DNA from: Beroe ovata
Lineage: Eukaryota; Ctenophora; Nuda; Beroida; Beroidae
Direction of reading: 5' to 3'
NCBI GenBank assembly: GCA_946803715.1
Contig: CAMPET010000097.1
Location: 181,038-245,037, forward strand
Length of the DNA stretch: 64,000 nucleotides
Both the position numbers and the translations under genes were made by a program. The notes under the pieces were generated by a model. The model was not told where the DNA came from and searched no databases. It saw only the letters and a program-made list of their open reading frames with translations. The first letter of the stretch is position 1. Every line of letters starts with the position of its first letter. Below are positions 30,339-42,355 of the stretch, in pieces.

Positions 30339-32084
30339 CTACTGATCCTCATAAATCGGTTCCTCCTCCTCCTCTTCCTCCCCTATTTCAATCTCACCCC
30401 CTTCAGCGTACAGCTCCTCATCTTGCAAGGAGGACGAACCAACACTTTCCGCCTCCCTCGCGACCAAGCTCTCCTTGTTTTCTGCACCCTTCTTCTTCTT
30501 GTTTTTCTTGAACAGATCTGACAGGAACCGCGATTTCTGTTTCTGCTTAGGCAAGGTTTGCACAGGTGGCGGTGGTGCGGACGCTGGAGGTAGAGGGGGT
30601 GGAGTAGCGTGATGGCCGGGCAAAGAGGGAGGCAGGGTGTCGAGTGAGGTTCTGTTGCTGCTTGTCATTGCGGGTGGCTTCACCATTTCCAAACTATGTG
30701 GCTCTGTCATTTGGGAATTGTTGTTGATTCTATAGGTTTCCATATCATCGTATATATCTTCATCATCCAATCCCTCCAGTTCAACTCTATATTCTTCACT
30801 TGTGACTGGTGGCTGCTGAGTCACCATATCAGCATCCTCGTATATGTCTTCTTCTCCATCCTCATCTATATTATAGCTGAAATTAGGTGGTTCTACTGGA
30901 GTGTCTTTTCGAATTGCCATGACATGCTTGAAAGATGGATATTCGCCAATATCATCAATAGACGTTCTTGTAAAAGCTTCTTGCTTAGGTACTCCAGTTT
31001 GTTCTATATTGCGGTCATGATGTTCCATCCCGTCAATGTAGACATCATCTGCTGATTGGTCAGCAAAGTCATCACAATAGATATCCTCAGTATCCACTTC
31101 GAGATTATCATCAGTGTAAATATCATCAGAAATTGGCATTGGTGCAATGCTGGTGATATTTTCATGTGTATTTTGCATAGAATTGTCCTCCAAGCGTGAT
31201 ATTGGTATATCATCTGTATAAATCTCCTCAGATTCTACAATTTCCTTATTAGTCATATCTGAAACCTGTACATCATCAGCATAAATTTCTTTGTTTCCTT
31301 CTGAGACTAGTACATCATCGACATAAATTTCTTCCTTTTCTTCTGAAACCTGTACATCATCAGCATAAATTTCTCCTGTTTCTTCTGAGACATGTTCCTC
31401 ATCAGAAAAAAATTCTTTTGTTTTATATTCATTGTTTGACTTAACTATGGAACCAACTTCATCATATGGAAAAGTGCTTATTGGGATTCTTGGTGCCATT
31501 GAAGGTGGCTGCAAAGTTCTGCGCACCTTGCTATCTTCTTTTTGAGAAATGGCAGAAATTTCGGATTCATTTCCTCCTTTATCATTTGTTATTGCACCAT
31601 GAAAAGCTTCAGATCCTACAGTGATTGAACCAACAGGTTTTTTTGGCTCACTTCTCCGGGCTGGAACTGGTGGCTGATTGAAGCTTCTATCATCACAATC
31701 CATTTGGTCAGTTGCACTTTGTGAAAGTCTTTGATTCTCTGTTTCTGTTTTAATTGGAGATTGTACAGGCTTCAGTTGACATTTAAAGTCAACTATAACA
31801 TCTGGTTTCTGGGCAGTAGGGAAATCTTTTTCAATCATAGCATTCCCAGAGTTTCTGGCTGGAACAAAAGGCTTCCTCAAATCAGAAGGCTTTTTAATTC
31901 CTTCTTTAAAAAGTCCATTCAGCTCATCCCCTGCTGATTGTGGATTTTTGGGCTTCCTTCCAACAACTGGCAGTGGTCTTTTTGTTGACTTTGGGATTCT
32001 TTTGTTTTCCTTTTTAACAATTTTGGACTGTAAAAATATGTTTGACTGTGGATTACAATATATGTCTTCATCTGAATCAGCCAT
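30339..32084 (-). CDS. adaptor-like scaffold with multiple [DE]IY phosphotyrosine sites
   Basis: 581 residues, single exon in the window, ATG at 32084. No folded domain is evident. Twelve tyrosines sit in an acidic [DE]-[IVL]-Y context: positions 9, 240, 254, 268, 289, 323, 336, 349, 415, 445, 559 and 578, several followed by x-D-D. Three are in a near-tandem 14-residue repeat (EIYADDVQVSEEK). PxxPxR-type SH3 ligands occur at about 72-77 and 139-143, a polyproline block at 494-508, and a strongly basic patch (FKKNKKKKG) at 525-533 that could bind membrane lipid. This layout is that of a tyrosine-kinase substrate that recruits SH2 proteins, similar in style to FYB/ADAP, where YDDV motifs bind SLP-76. 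Homology to ADAP is not claimed. It may function in receptor or adhesion signalling. Confidence 0.75.
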   Translation of the reverse strand: MADSDEDIYCNPQSNIFLQSKIVKKENKRIPKSTKRPLPVVGRKPKNPQSAGDELNGLFKEGIKKPSDLRKPFVPARNSGNAMIEKDFPTAQKPDVIVDFKCQLKPVQSPIKTETENQRLSQSATDQMDCDDRSFNQPPVPARRSEPKKPVGSITVGSEAFHGAITNDKGGNESEISAISQKEDSKVRRTLQPPSMAPRIPISTFPYDEVGSIVKSNNEYKTKEFFSDEEHVSEETGEIYADDVQVSEEKEEIYVDDVLVSEGNKEIYADDVQVSDMTNKEIVESEEIYTDDIPISRLEDNSMQNTHENITSIAPMPISDDIYTDDNLEVDTEDIYCDDFADQSADDVYIDGMEHHDRNIEQTGVPKQEAFTRTSIDDIGEYPSFKHVMAIRKDTPVEPPNFSYNIDEDGEEDIYEDADMVTQQPPVTSEEYRVELEGLDDEDIYDDMETYRINNNSQMTEPHSLEMVKPPAMTSSNRTSLDTLPPSLPGHHATPPPLPPASAPPPPVQTLPKQKQKSRFLSDLFKKNKKKKGAENKESLVAREAESVGSSSLQDEELYAEGGEIEIGEEEEEEEPIYEDQ

Positions 32085-32725
32085 TACCTAGGATTGAAAA
32101 GGTGGCATGAGAATTTTGGTATCGATCAAATGAATATGGAATAACAGGTTTTTGCAAAGCTTCATGAGATAAACCTGTAGAGTCATTCAGAATTCAAAGA
32201 AATTTTGCTGCAACATAATGTAGTGATATGATTTCTCTGAATTCTGAAAAGACTCACATAAAGACTAGCTTATACAACATCTACTGGTTGTAATGGAGTA
32301 CTGTGTGGGCACTAGTTGTCAAACACAAGGAAACATTTCCTGTAAACGAGACTTATAAAATCGACTTTGGTCAAGACAGAGTGGTTATGTGCCTAGCCTA
32401 ACGAACACGGTGGAGATCCTTGCTGTAGGGCATGTTAAACAAGGAATCGAAACCGTGGGGTTCCGTACAGACCACTCTGTCACAGAAGTTGATAGCCTTA
32501 TCACATTATCAGGTAGTTGTCTACATTAACAATGGCTGTATGTTACAATCAAATATTCTACAAATATTCTTCAAAATTATGCTATCAATCAAGCACTATA
32601 CTGTCATTTTGCTGAGATAAATAAATAAAAATGAGATAGATAAATGCTGAGATAAATGAACAAAATAAATTAAGAATTCATGCAGTGCGAAACCATCACA
32701 CATTTCAAAAAATGTATTCAATAGG
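32085..32725. other. upstream non-coding region of the adaptor gene
   Basis: About 640 bp; no gene recognised. Contains an aaataaataaaaatgagataga-type AT-rich simple repeat near 32620. Confidence 0.35.
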
Positions 32726-33440
32726 GTTAGGGTTTGGGATGGGTACTCAGGAAACCATAAAAAACTAAGTCACGTTATAAAATTAGGGTGATGCAATGCA
32801 GATTCCAGGATTTAGTGAAAGCCCTGTCGCATCGAGAATTTCGTTTCGCTGTGCACACGTTGCGCGCCCCTATTCTACTCAGTGAACTGAAAAGTCGTAG
32901 AAAGGAGCGCGGAGTATTTGGGTCACGCAGCGCGGGAACACGTTTCGCGCGCGCGGCGCAAGCTTATTCTATAACTTATTCGCAACTTATTTGCAAACTC
33001 GCTGACGCAAGTGCACTGAAGCGGCTTCAGCTGTGAAGCCGCTTCAGCTTCAGCGCGGTTTGGCATCGGATCGCCCGACAAATAAGAGCTTAGCCCTGTT
33101 TTCACTTTCTCGCGCGCGCGCGCGGGAGACAGAGGTCAGATGAAATCTAAATGACGCAAAAAATGATTTGCAATCGCGCGGGCGCCAGCAAGATCAAGAT
33201 CAATTTTGCCGGATGTTATCTGTCCACTGTTTCTTGCGCGCGCGCCGCCGCGCGCAAGAAACAGAGGACAGATATAACATCCGGCAAGATTGTTCCCGCG
33301 CTGCGTGACCCAAATACTCCGCGCGCGCTGCGCGTCTCCGTGGTTTCCTTTCTACGACTTTTCAGTTCACTGAGTAGAACAGGGGCGCGCAACGTGNCAC
33401 GCCGGACACGATAACAATCCGGTCATCTTTTTTCCGCCGA
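32726..33440. mobile_element. composite GC-rich palindromic element
   Basis: 32726-32790 repeats the right half of the TTAGGG-core MITE. 32866-32945 (gcgcgcccctattctactcagtgaactg...) is the reverse complement of about 33290-33395. Inside, 33208-33287 is a near-perfect palindrome: gccggatgttat...caagaaacag with its complement around a gcgcgccgccgcgcg centre. A single n sits at 33397. This is a nested foldback, not coding, although several open frames cross it. Confidence 0.75.
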
Positions 33441-34194
33441 AGAATCTTATCGCCACGGCTTTAAATTTTTAATTATTCTTTTCACATACCTATAATAAGC
33501 AAAGTTCTCATTATCAAAGGGTTAATAGAATATTATTAACCATCAAACCAGGCCTTCTCAGGCAAGAAAATATAATTTGAACAGTGTCATGATATCATGA
33601 GCTCCTAGCATTGAACTGAGATGCTGTATGAGCATTTGCACCCTTTCCAGTGATTAGTTACTTTACACCCATACCAGTGAATAGTAATTAGCTAAGCAAA
33701 TTATCACTAGTTACTATTTAGTTAGTCAAACATGTTTGTATACTGATCTGATTTCAGTTTATAAATGCCTCTTCCACTTGCTTCAGAGCCTGTCAACCAG
33801 ATTTGGAGAGATAAGATAACCTAAAGAAGACCTGTAAATGGATGTCACCATTGACAGAAACAAAGTCAATGCAAGCATTCTACTTTACAGACAACATCAC
33901 CTGAAACACTTAAGGTAACAAAGTACTGATTCTGAGCCCAATTTGAAAGGCGTTAGGCCTTGGAGCTAAAGAAGTATCAAGTGAGATGCTTGGAGAAGCA
34001 GTATGGGTTTATTATTTCTTTATTAGTATTGTTCGTTGTGCTCACAAAAAGGAGCTTGCTGTTAGATTTATTAATTAATTAATTCTTTATCAGTAGTCCT
34101 TATGAGATCTGTCCTTTCATAGTATCATACACTTACGAAAATACCTTCGTGGGTTTCATACCTTATTGAGATGTAGGATCAGAGGTCAATCTAT
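33441..34194. other. AT-rich non-coding stretch
   Basis: No gene recognised; contains short duplications such as agtgattagttac / agtgaatagtaattagc near 33650-33690. Confidence 0.35.
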
Positions 34195-35110
34195 AAACTG
34201 AACCTATAGAGGTCTCAGATCAGCTAATCCTGTGGGAAGGTCTAAACAGCTGAACCTTTTGAGGTTATCCCAACAGCTGAAGCTGTTAGAAGTGCTTAAC
34301 AGCTGAACCTTTTGAGGTTCCAACTATAGCTGAAGCCATTGACCAAACAGCTGAACAAAAACAGCAGTCAAAAACAACTGATCAATTGTGATGGTCAGGA
34401 CAGCTGAACCAATCAAGGCCAGGGTCATTAGGACAGCTACACCTGTTGAGGTGTTTTAAACAGCTGAACAGCTTAACCTTTTGAGGTTTTAATCATAGCT
34501 GAACTTATGGAGGTGTGCGAAACAGTTCAACTGTTGAAATGCACAGGATAGCTGGGCTAGCCAGCACTATTGAGGTCTCTAATCAGTTGAATAATGAATC
34601 CACTGAGGTTCCAATAACAGGGAAGCCTATTGAGGCAATTCAAATAGCTGATCCCCTACTATTATCTAGAGGCCAGGTGTCTAAATCAACCAACCTATCC
34701 TGGGTCTATATGGAACTGGACTCTAAGACATCAGACTGAGATGAACCTATGGAGGTGTCAAACTTTGTCACTGAACTTTCTGAGCTATGTGACCAAGCTA
34801 AATCATATTGATTACAGACATATCACTGTTAGAGTGACTTATCACTGTTAGAGTGACTTATCACTGTTAGAGTGACTTATCACTGTTAGAGTGACTTATC
34901 ACTATTAGAGTGAGAGCTTTTGGGTGTCAAAAGCAGCTTAAACTTACCTATGCTTAAGTCATACTTAAGTCCTAACTCTTGAACATTCTGAGATATTTAA
35001 CCAATCTGAACCGTTTGAGGTCATACACAGTGTGTATTACACACACTTGAACCTTTTAAGGTGTCACACATTCATCCTTTTGAGGTGTCGAAAGTTGTAC
35101 CTTCAGAGGT
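34195..35110. repeat. degenerate minisatellite with motif acagctgaaccttttgaggt
   Basis: At least 20 diverged copies of the motif, at irregular 30-45-bp spacing, cover about 900 bp. Embedded at about 34822-34914 are five near-identical 19-bp units (ttatcactgttagagtgac). CAGCTG is frequent because it is part of the unit. Confidence 0.8.
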
Positions 35111-37579
35111 ATCAACAAATTGTGGTTTACCATGTTAGGTCAACTTTGGAGCAAAGCAGATGGCCACAGTGGGTATCACAATCCCATGACTCAAGAAATT
35201 TGTCTTTCGAGAATAGAATAAGTCTTCTCCAAGGCTCTGATAAGTCTTAATCATCTAAGCACAACCATCAGCAAGTGCATTGTGATGGGTCTTTGTGTCT
35301 AACTGGGCACCATGAAACCAGGACATATCATCATGGAGATCTATCAAAGCATACACATATAATAAATAAAATGTACCAATCTGTACAGGTTCTCTATCTT
35401 TTTTTTTGGGGAAAACATGATTTAGGCAATTTTTCATCTCTGTTTGGTCCATTTCAGCTGTAAGGATTTTCGGAATCCATGAAACCTGGATTGAGATAAA
35501 TATTAGCCTTGCTACTTGCAGGTCTAGACTATTCGAGTTTGGGCCTGACTTTGGAGCAGATACCCTTGCATAGTGCTTAGGTACCTCTTATCGAGATTGA
35601 GGAGATTGACTTTTGTATCATCATAAGAGTTATCATAAGAGTTGTAGTTTATCAGAAGGGTTAGAGAGCTCTGCATAACCATAGATACTCATATCAGATC
35701 ACATCTGTATCATACATAACAGGTTCATGTATAATCTGAATTCAGCTAACAATGCATGTGTATAACAACACAAGTCATGTCTATCTCCTCTACAAGATAG
35801 AGAACTCCTCAAAATAACGACAATTATCTGTCCACAAAGCCTACCTCATGAAGAGGGTACATCTCACTGAGAGTCAGGAAGAAATCAAACCTGTGTTCTC
35901 AAGGTTGATAGGCTCTTGTAGCTGATATCACAGACAAGAGCAGGGGAACTGTTAACCCATGAGACAAATCTACTTGGGGAATATCAAGTCGAGAAATCGA
36001 TTTAATAGAACACTGATCCCAGTACTGAGATCTCAAGAGATAATGAGCAACTGGAGTTCAGACTACGCCTGCAATCAGAGGCCAGCAGTTCAGCCTGGGA
36101 AGTGGAGCTATACTCTGCACCAGGTCAAGAGAAATGGTCGTTGGAAGAACTAGACTTATACAAAGATGTGTGGTCGCTGGCCTGCAATATAACAGGTCAT
36201 CCAAGTCTCTGTAGTAGCAATGCGTACGAAAACAGGAGCAAACCATACACGCAGACGGGACTTGGAGGTGCAACACCGTCACAGGGATACCAATTTAGTA
36301 CCGATAAGTATCTGATTACATACACCTACTCCACCTAGGATATTATATAACAACAGACAGTGTAACTTGAACAGAATTCAGTGGGACAATCTTAGCTTGT
36401 TTCTTCTCGGTGATGTACATTGTACAATGCACAGCATGCAATGAAATTACGCTTAGTCATCAGTGGGAGACAAGCACTAACACTTATTCGTATTACATCT
36501 CTATCAGAAAGCACTCTGATTGCACTAATGCCAATTCTAATTCTATCCTATGTGGGAAACATGAAATTGTCTCTCTGCCCTACAGAATTCGGTGGATACT
36601 TCCACCACTGACTAAGACTCCTTCGAGAGATTTAAGAAGCTTTGTTCATTTGGGAACTCACCACATTTGGTATCTAAAGCTATTGAATATATTCCAGCAT
36701 AGGGTATATTTTATATATGACCAGTGGTCCAGTAAGAAGTGGTTCACAACCCATTTAGAAGGGAAGTTTCCCTGTTAACTTCAAATGGAATCTGCTGAGC
36801 ATTACAACCGACACTGTCCAGTGTCCACTTGTCTCTTCTTCGAGGGAGCAGCTTTTAGGTCAAGATGTTGTTAGATTTCATTAGAGCTTACCTATGCAAT
36901 CATTCCTAGGATGATATAAATCATCCTGGGAAGTTAAGGATGTAGAGCATTACATGCCTATTATATGATAATGATAAGCACTAACACTTATTCGTGAGCT
37001 ATACTCTGATTATTCTATCTGGTCTATTCCAGTCAATACTCTGATGATATTCTATGTATGAAATTCTATGTATTCTATTCCATTCTATTATAATTAACTG
37101 TGGTAATATAAGATTGAACTACGGTTAAAAATGAGACACCAGACCTCTACATTATGACTCAAACATATATTGTTCATGCAACATTGTATGATAGGGCCAA
37201 CACGGGCCTCAGGAGGACCTGTATGTTCTACATTGGTTTTACAAAAGGATCGAACTTTCGAGTTATTATTGACTTCCTCACTAGGAGAACTTCTCTAACG
37301 CATGTGGATCACACCTACCGTCAATTATTGTGGGTATTCACATACAGTTGTGCCACAAATGTGTAGAGCCTCAGCCTCCAATTGGGTAATGGATTGGGTG
37401 GGGTCGTCCACTTCCTTGAGAATCGAAAATGGTAGTCAACTTTGTGACACCACTACTGACTATTTGCATGTTGATTTGACAGATCAGGCCATTACGAGAG
37501 GTAACATGTTTGTTGGCTCAGGTCTCTTCTCCTCTCAATATACTCTTCAAACTGGCTCATTGGAACGTATCCGTAGGAG
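35111..37579. other. repeat-derived region without a supported gene
   Basis: Several short open frames occur (for instance 36102-36338 and 36410-36778), but they lack family signals, overlap in other frames and have no splice support. Likely old transposon sequence. I see no functional feature. Confidence 0.4.
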
Positions 37580-38577
37580 AAATGCCCCTCACCCAAGCTG
37601 CCGAAGGCAGCGTTAAGGGTGAGGGGTTTCTCCGAGGAGAAGAGACAATGAGCCAAATGATTCCCACCTCTCCTCCCTATTCCAACTCAATAAAAACTCC
37701 GCAGTGCGGCTGTATAGTCAGGAAAGGCAGTGTAGATCGGAATCAGGAGACAAGTTCTTAAGGAACCACAGCAGTCCTTCATAAAGGGATTTGGAACCTG
37801 CTACAAGATGCCGGCTTGCGGCGCAGATTCCGATGTAACTATAAACATCTCAGGTTTTCGGGTAAACTACATTAAATCGACACTTTCGATTTTGTTATAT
37901 GTTAGTGACCCAATGACAATCTTAGATTGTCAGATCCAAGGGGCATGAACCTCTTCATGCTTCTCTCCATGCATCCTAAGATGCAATGTGTTCTCGGACC
38001 TGTTCGATCTTGATGAATCCCTCACGACGAGGTTATATTGCTCATTGGCTAACCCACTGTGGGTTGGTGTTTTTACTTAATGGTGAGCTATTGTCCATTG
38101 AACATTTGCATTACCAGAACACCAATGAATTAGGCTCTTTATGCCTACGAATCTGTGTAGTTCGTAAAGGGACACATTTACAAGATTAACTATTTCAACT
38201 AGCAATTTACACATTGCGTAGTACAAATCAAATTTTTCCACAATTATTGTTTGAACGCGCGCACAATTAATTTGTGCGCGCACGCATGGTTTTACCCTTG
38301 CTACAAACATGCTTGTATTTGTTTCTATCTATACATTGATTGCTTCAAAGATGACCGGATTGTTATCGTGTCCGGCCTGTTCATATATTCAGCGCTCGAT
38401 ATGAGTGTGCTAGGGGAGTGCGCGGCTCCCATGTATATAGTAAGATTTTTTAATTTTACTTCAAAAGGCCGTGGTGGTAGATCCTTCCGGATCATTTGGC
38501 TCATTGTCTCTTCTCCATGGAGAAACCCTTCACCCTTAACGCTGCCTTCGGCAGCTTGGGTGAGTGGCATATCCGCT
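37580..38577. mobile_element. foldback element with about 80-bp inverted arms
   Basis: 37580-37662 and 38480-38577 are reverse complements with few differences. Each arm contains an internal palindrome (gctgccgaaggcagc) and the phrase ctcttctcc...gagaaacccctcaccc. The 820-bp interior has no recognised gene. The interior near 38349 (agatgaccggattgttatcgtgtccgg) also matches, inverted, the tail of the GC-rich element at about 33404-33432. Confidence 0.7.
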
Positions 38578-38978
38578 CCATGTTGATGTACGTAATGCGC
38601 AAACAGCAAATCACTCACCAGTAGAAGTAAAACTACTCGTTACAACATCTCATTACCAAGTTTTAACGCGTGCGGGAGCCGCGTACAATCAACACTCCAA
38701 TTGAACTTAGACAACACTCCTCAGGACGTAACCCACTTGCCAACCCTCGGACGAGTCAAGATACGGGACACTGTGAAGCTCTACAATAAACCTGATTTTT
38801 ATCTCCAGTATCAATCTCACTCTCAGTGCCTGGTTTAACTGACTCACACACACTTGATTCGATTGATTCTCCCGATTTCTCCTGTTTCTATCAAATCACT
38901 TAATAATATAGCAAAACGTCAATCCCAACCATCCACAATTCAAACACTGCTGCCACTTACCTAAATACCGCTTAGGAA

Positions 38979-39152
38979 ATGACTCTTACGAGAAAAAACA
39001 AGGATAGAGCAAGGAAAAGGAGCCGTCAATCCCTAGGAACGGAATTTACTCCTAAAACTCCGAAACCAGGGAAGCCTCGTATGCTGAACCTATTTGATCA
39101 CTTCCCATCAACCTCTGACAGTCTACCTGTCAAAGAAGAAACAGATTCCCAA
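38979..39152 (+). CDS. possible first exon of an unrecognised basic protein
   Basis: An ATG opens 58 basic residues (MTLTRKNKDRARKRSRQS..., then MLNLFDHF) ending at a good donor (caa/gtatgt). Downstream exons are not found; a gap n lies at 39201 and the next gene starts at 39378. Whether this is a gene or chance is open. Confidence 0.22.
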
Positions 39153-39377
39153 GTATGTTTAATCCACTCCTAGAACACCATAACACTATATCAAGAATGC
39201 NTCGCACACAAGCCCCGGCCTTTGTAAAAAGTAGCCTTACAAATGAAGCAACTAAGCACTAAGCAGGTTCATGATTTACTATATCATATGCCATCAATCA
39301 TGAATTATCACTCTTTCCAGTACTGATCAGTACTCTCAAACAGTTAACAGATGAAAACTTTTGAAGTTGGGTAATTG

Positions 39378-40656
39378 ATGCAAAGGATTAATTTGGCATT
39401 TTCTGGCTGTGGCTTTTTAGGCTTATATCAGACTGGTGTAGTTGCTGCTCTCACCAGTCATGGAAAAGGCTTCATTTCTGATGTTGAACGGTATTTACTT
39501 GAATGCTAATTCACACCTTATAAGTTAACAAGAGCTAGTTTTCTGCTAAGCATATGAGTCTCATATACATATTTCAGTGTATCTGGATCTTCAGCTGGAT
39601 CCTTGAATGCTACCATGCTTGTATGTAAAATACCTGTCGAGAAATCTGTTTCAATGGGCCTAGAGTGAGTTACCTATGTATAAGATTGTGGACTTCACTA
39701 AGTAGTATGACAAGATAAGCAGTCCCAAACATTCTTGTTATGTTCTGTCTATTCCATTGATCATATTAAATTTCCTCAGGATATCACAAAAAATACGGAG
39801 GAGTATCTACAAGATTCCCTGGCAGAATTTGGATTCAGAGATAAAGCATGGACTTAATGATTCACTCCCATCTGATGCCCACATAATGGCATCTGATAGA
39901 TTATTCATTTCTGTTACATCAGCTAGAGCCCCTGCTAATATAAACAATAAGGTTTGGATAAGTTCCCTGCTACACATTTATATTATGGAATATAATCATA
40001 GCTAATCTATTTTACTCTTCAGCTGGTATCCAGGTTCAACTCGAGAGATGAGCTTATCAAAGTCCTTGCACAAAGTTGCTACATTCCCCTATATTCTGGA
40101 TTTGACATACCAAAAGAGGGAAAGGAATGGATGTTTGATGGTTCTTATACAGATAATCTTCCCTTGTTTCAGGTTTGATCCAGTGATGTCCTCTAAGTTG
40201 TGAGCACTTATACACTTGATTTCTGCCAGACTATTCTGCACACTACACAGGGTTACTTGAACATCAGAGTTTCTCCATTTGCTGGGTCTGGTTCACAAAT
40301 CTGTCCAGAGAAGAGAGTTCTCAAATCCAGCCCAACTCTTGAGATAGTTTACAGGAACACCCCATTTGCATTTACATTCAACAATATCAGGAGAGTTGTC
40401 AGGTGAGTTGGCCATCATTGACATCTGATTATGCCATTGGCAATTTTGAGATTCATCATACACTCTTACAAAAGAAAACTGTAACCTTTATTGCAGTGTG
40501 GTGATACCACCCCCTGTGGACGGTCAGAAAATCCTCTACTTAGCAGGGTACAGGGATTGCAAGCTCTACCTGAAGAAACATGGTATTTTCGAGGCAGCTT
40601 CCCCTCCTGATGTGATGTACTTGTTTGATAAGGAGTTCTCAGCAAGTCCCTCATGA
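39378..40656 (+). CDS. patatin-like phospholipase / triglyceride lipase (PNPLA2 type)
   Basis: Six exons join in phase: 39378-39490, 39578-39664, 39780-39951, 40023-40172, 40251-40402 and 40497-40656 (TGA), giving 277 residues. The patatin fold is covered: oxyanion segment AFSGCGFLGLYQTGV at the N terminus, nucleophile elbow GSSAG in exon 2, and the dyad aspartate in DGSYTDNLP (exon 4; usual form DGG). The block FNSRDELI and the C-terminal GYRDCKLYLKKHG are also found in vertebrate PNPLA2-4. It should hydrolyse acyl-glycerols on lipid droplets or membranes. It ends soon after the catalytic domain, so it lacks the long hydrophobic tail of human PNPLA2, more like PNPLA4. Which of PNPLA1-5 it is orthologous to is not resolved. 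Confidence 0.85.
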
Positions 40657-41383
40657 CGCTGTGTTACCATAGTGCCCAGTTACCACCCTGTGTCAAGGGC
40701 AATTACATTGTATCATGCATTCAAATGCATTTTATAATCTCCCAGTTTTGAATTAATTGATAGGATTTGCATTGAGTTTCAGAACCAAGTAAAAAGTATC
40801 ATCTCGTGGGATAACACGACATTTCGATTGCTTAATTTGTATTAATCTGTATTCCAAAATGTAAATAGGTTTTTGAGGTTATTGTTGTACCAGCATGCAT
40901 CATATCCAGTATTGTTATCATGAATACGAAGTTCACGATTACTGAACAGTAAATAACTAATTTGTTATGCCGATTTTGATTTATCTAATTATTTGCTCTG
41001 CTTATTAAAGCAGAAAGCACCTGAACCAGCCAACCATGAACTAGACCTAACCCAGACTCGAAACGAGCTGAAAATTAGCACTGGTAATGTGATCTTGATA
41101 CTTCTGATATGGCCACGGTATTACTTAAGATGGCTGTAGATTAATTGGTGGTTTAGATGAGGCCAGGGTAATTTCTGCTTTTATCGAGGTCAAATTTGAT
41201 CGTGAGTGTTGTTGCGTTGTGCAAAGTTTGATCAGCTTTCAATTCTCTGCATCTCCAAAACTTGTAAACTAATCAGTTATCTCAAACCTCTACCCTGATA
41301 TGTCAAGGATATACCTTCCCCTATAGGTGTCAAATCACAGGATAATGGCATAGGTTAAACAAAATACCAATCACATCTCTCCA
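40657..41383. other. intergenic between lipase and NME6
   Basis: About 730 AT-rich bases, no feature recognised. Confidence 0.4.
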
Positions 41384-41857
41384 ATGCAGCGCTCTCTCAC
41401 CCTGACTCTAGCTCTGCTAAAGCCCGACCTTTTCTCCCATCCTATTCATCACAGACAAGTGCTGAGACTGATCAAAGAACAGGATTTCATCATTGCTCGA
41501 GAGCGTGTCTTATCATGGGACAGGGAGACTGCCAGACAGTTTTACAGTGAACATGAGGGCAAGTTTTTCCAGCAACGCCTTGTCGAGTTCATGAGTTCTG
41601 GAGAACATTTTCATGCCATGGTGTTGGGACACTGGACTGAGAACGCCGTCACCAAATGGAGGGCCATGCTCGGTCCGACAAAGTGTTACCAAGCTCGGGG
41701 TGGACCTGGCAGGAGCAGTATTAGGGCACTGTACGGGCTGAGTGACACTAGGAATGCTGGTCACGGGTCGGATTCTGTAAAGAGTTTTGAGAGGGAAGTT
41801 AAGTTCCTGTTTCCAGACTGGGATCACAGGGAGTGGGCTGAGCAACAGACGGAATGA
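41384..41857 (+). CDS. NME6: nucleoside diphosphate kinase 6
   Basis: Complete 157-residue ORF with ATG at 41384. NDP kinases move the gamma phosphate between nucleotides through a phosphohistidine; NME6 is mainly mitochondrial in vertebrates. Visible family features are LTLALLKPDLFSHP at the N terminus, FYSEHEGKFFQQRLVEFMSSG, the nucleotide-binding LGPTKCYQAR, and the active-site block LSDTRNAGHGSDS with the catalytic His. The spelling of these blocks fits the NME6 subgroup rather than NME1/2. Single exon here; no obvious targeting sequence precedes the ATG. Confidence 0.9.
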   Translation: MQRSLTLTLALLKPDLFSHPIHHRQVLRLIKEQDFIIARERVLSWDRETARQFYSEHEGKFFQQRLVEFMSSGEHFHAMVLGHWTENAVTKWRAMLGPTKCYQARGGPGRSSIRALYGLSDTRNAGHGSDSVKSFEREVKFLFPDWDHREWAEQQTE

Positions 41858-42057
41858 GTGTTTGTGATAATGTGTTATCTGACAGGATTGATAACGTAGC
41901 TAAATGTACAGTACTATGATGATTGTATGATTCTATGATAAGGTAGGGTACAATCTGTTTTTAATTTAACATTATACTGAAGTTTGCTGTATTTCTTATT
42001 CTCGAAAATGTTATAATTCGGTTTTTCCACTCTTATCAGACTATAGATGTTATGATT

Positions 42058-42200
42058 CTACTCATAGTTATAGTACAGAAAGCACTGATCTATTGCCACA
42101 TCAGTGTAGGGAATGTTGACACCGGGTCGCAGGTCGCGGAGGTCAATCCTCACCCCTTCCCGGGGAGGGAACACCAGCTCCAGGGTGTCGAGTCCGGCGC
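42058..42200 (-). CDS. orphan terminal exon
   Basis: An acceptor (ctcgactatag) is followed by 47 codons to a TAG at 42058-42060. The residues (LDTLELVFPPREGVRIDL, then LRPGVNIPYTDVAIDQC) have coding character. No upstream exon on the minus strand is found; the plus-strand NUP133-like gene begins 150 bp away. It may be a displaced exon, or the upstream exons may lie far off. Family unknown. Confidence 0.35.
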
Positions 42201-42355
42201 CTATAGTCGAGAAAACACAGGTCTGCAGTAGATAAGTTCAAGTTGGATGTTGAAGTTGGATGTTCAAGTTGGATGTTGAACATCCATTGCTTAGCTGACT
42301 CGGAATAGGAATCGTAATGGGAAGATTCAGTGTCTGACATTTGTCATTATTTCAG

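Noticed and set aside
34195-35110. CRISPR-like array
   Set aside because: Eukaryotic context, degenerate irregular repeats, no unique equal-length spacers and no cas genes.
36102-36778. Overlapping plus-strand ORFs as a gene
   Set aside because: Frames overlap, no domain, no splice logic; likely decayed repeat DNA.
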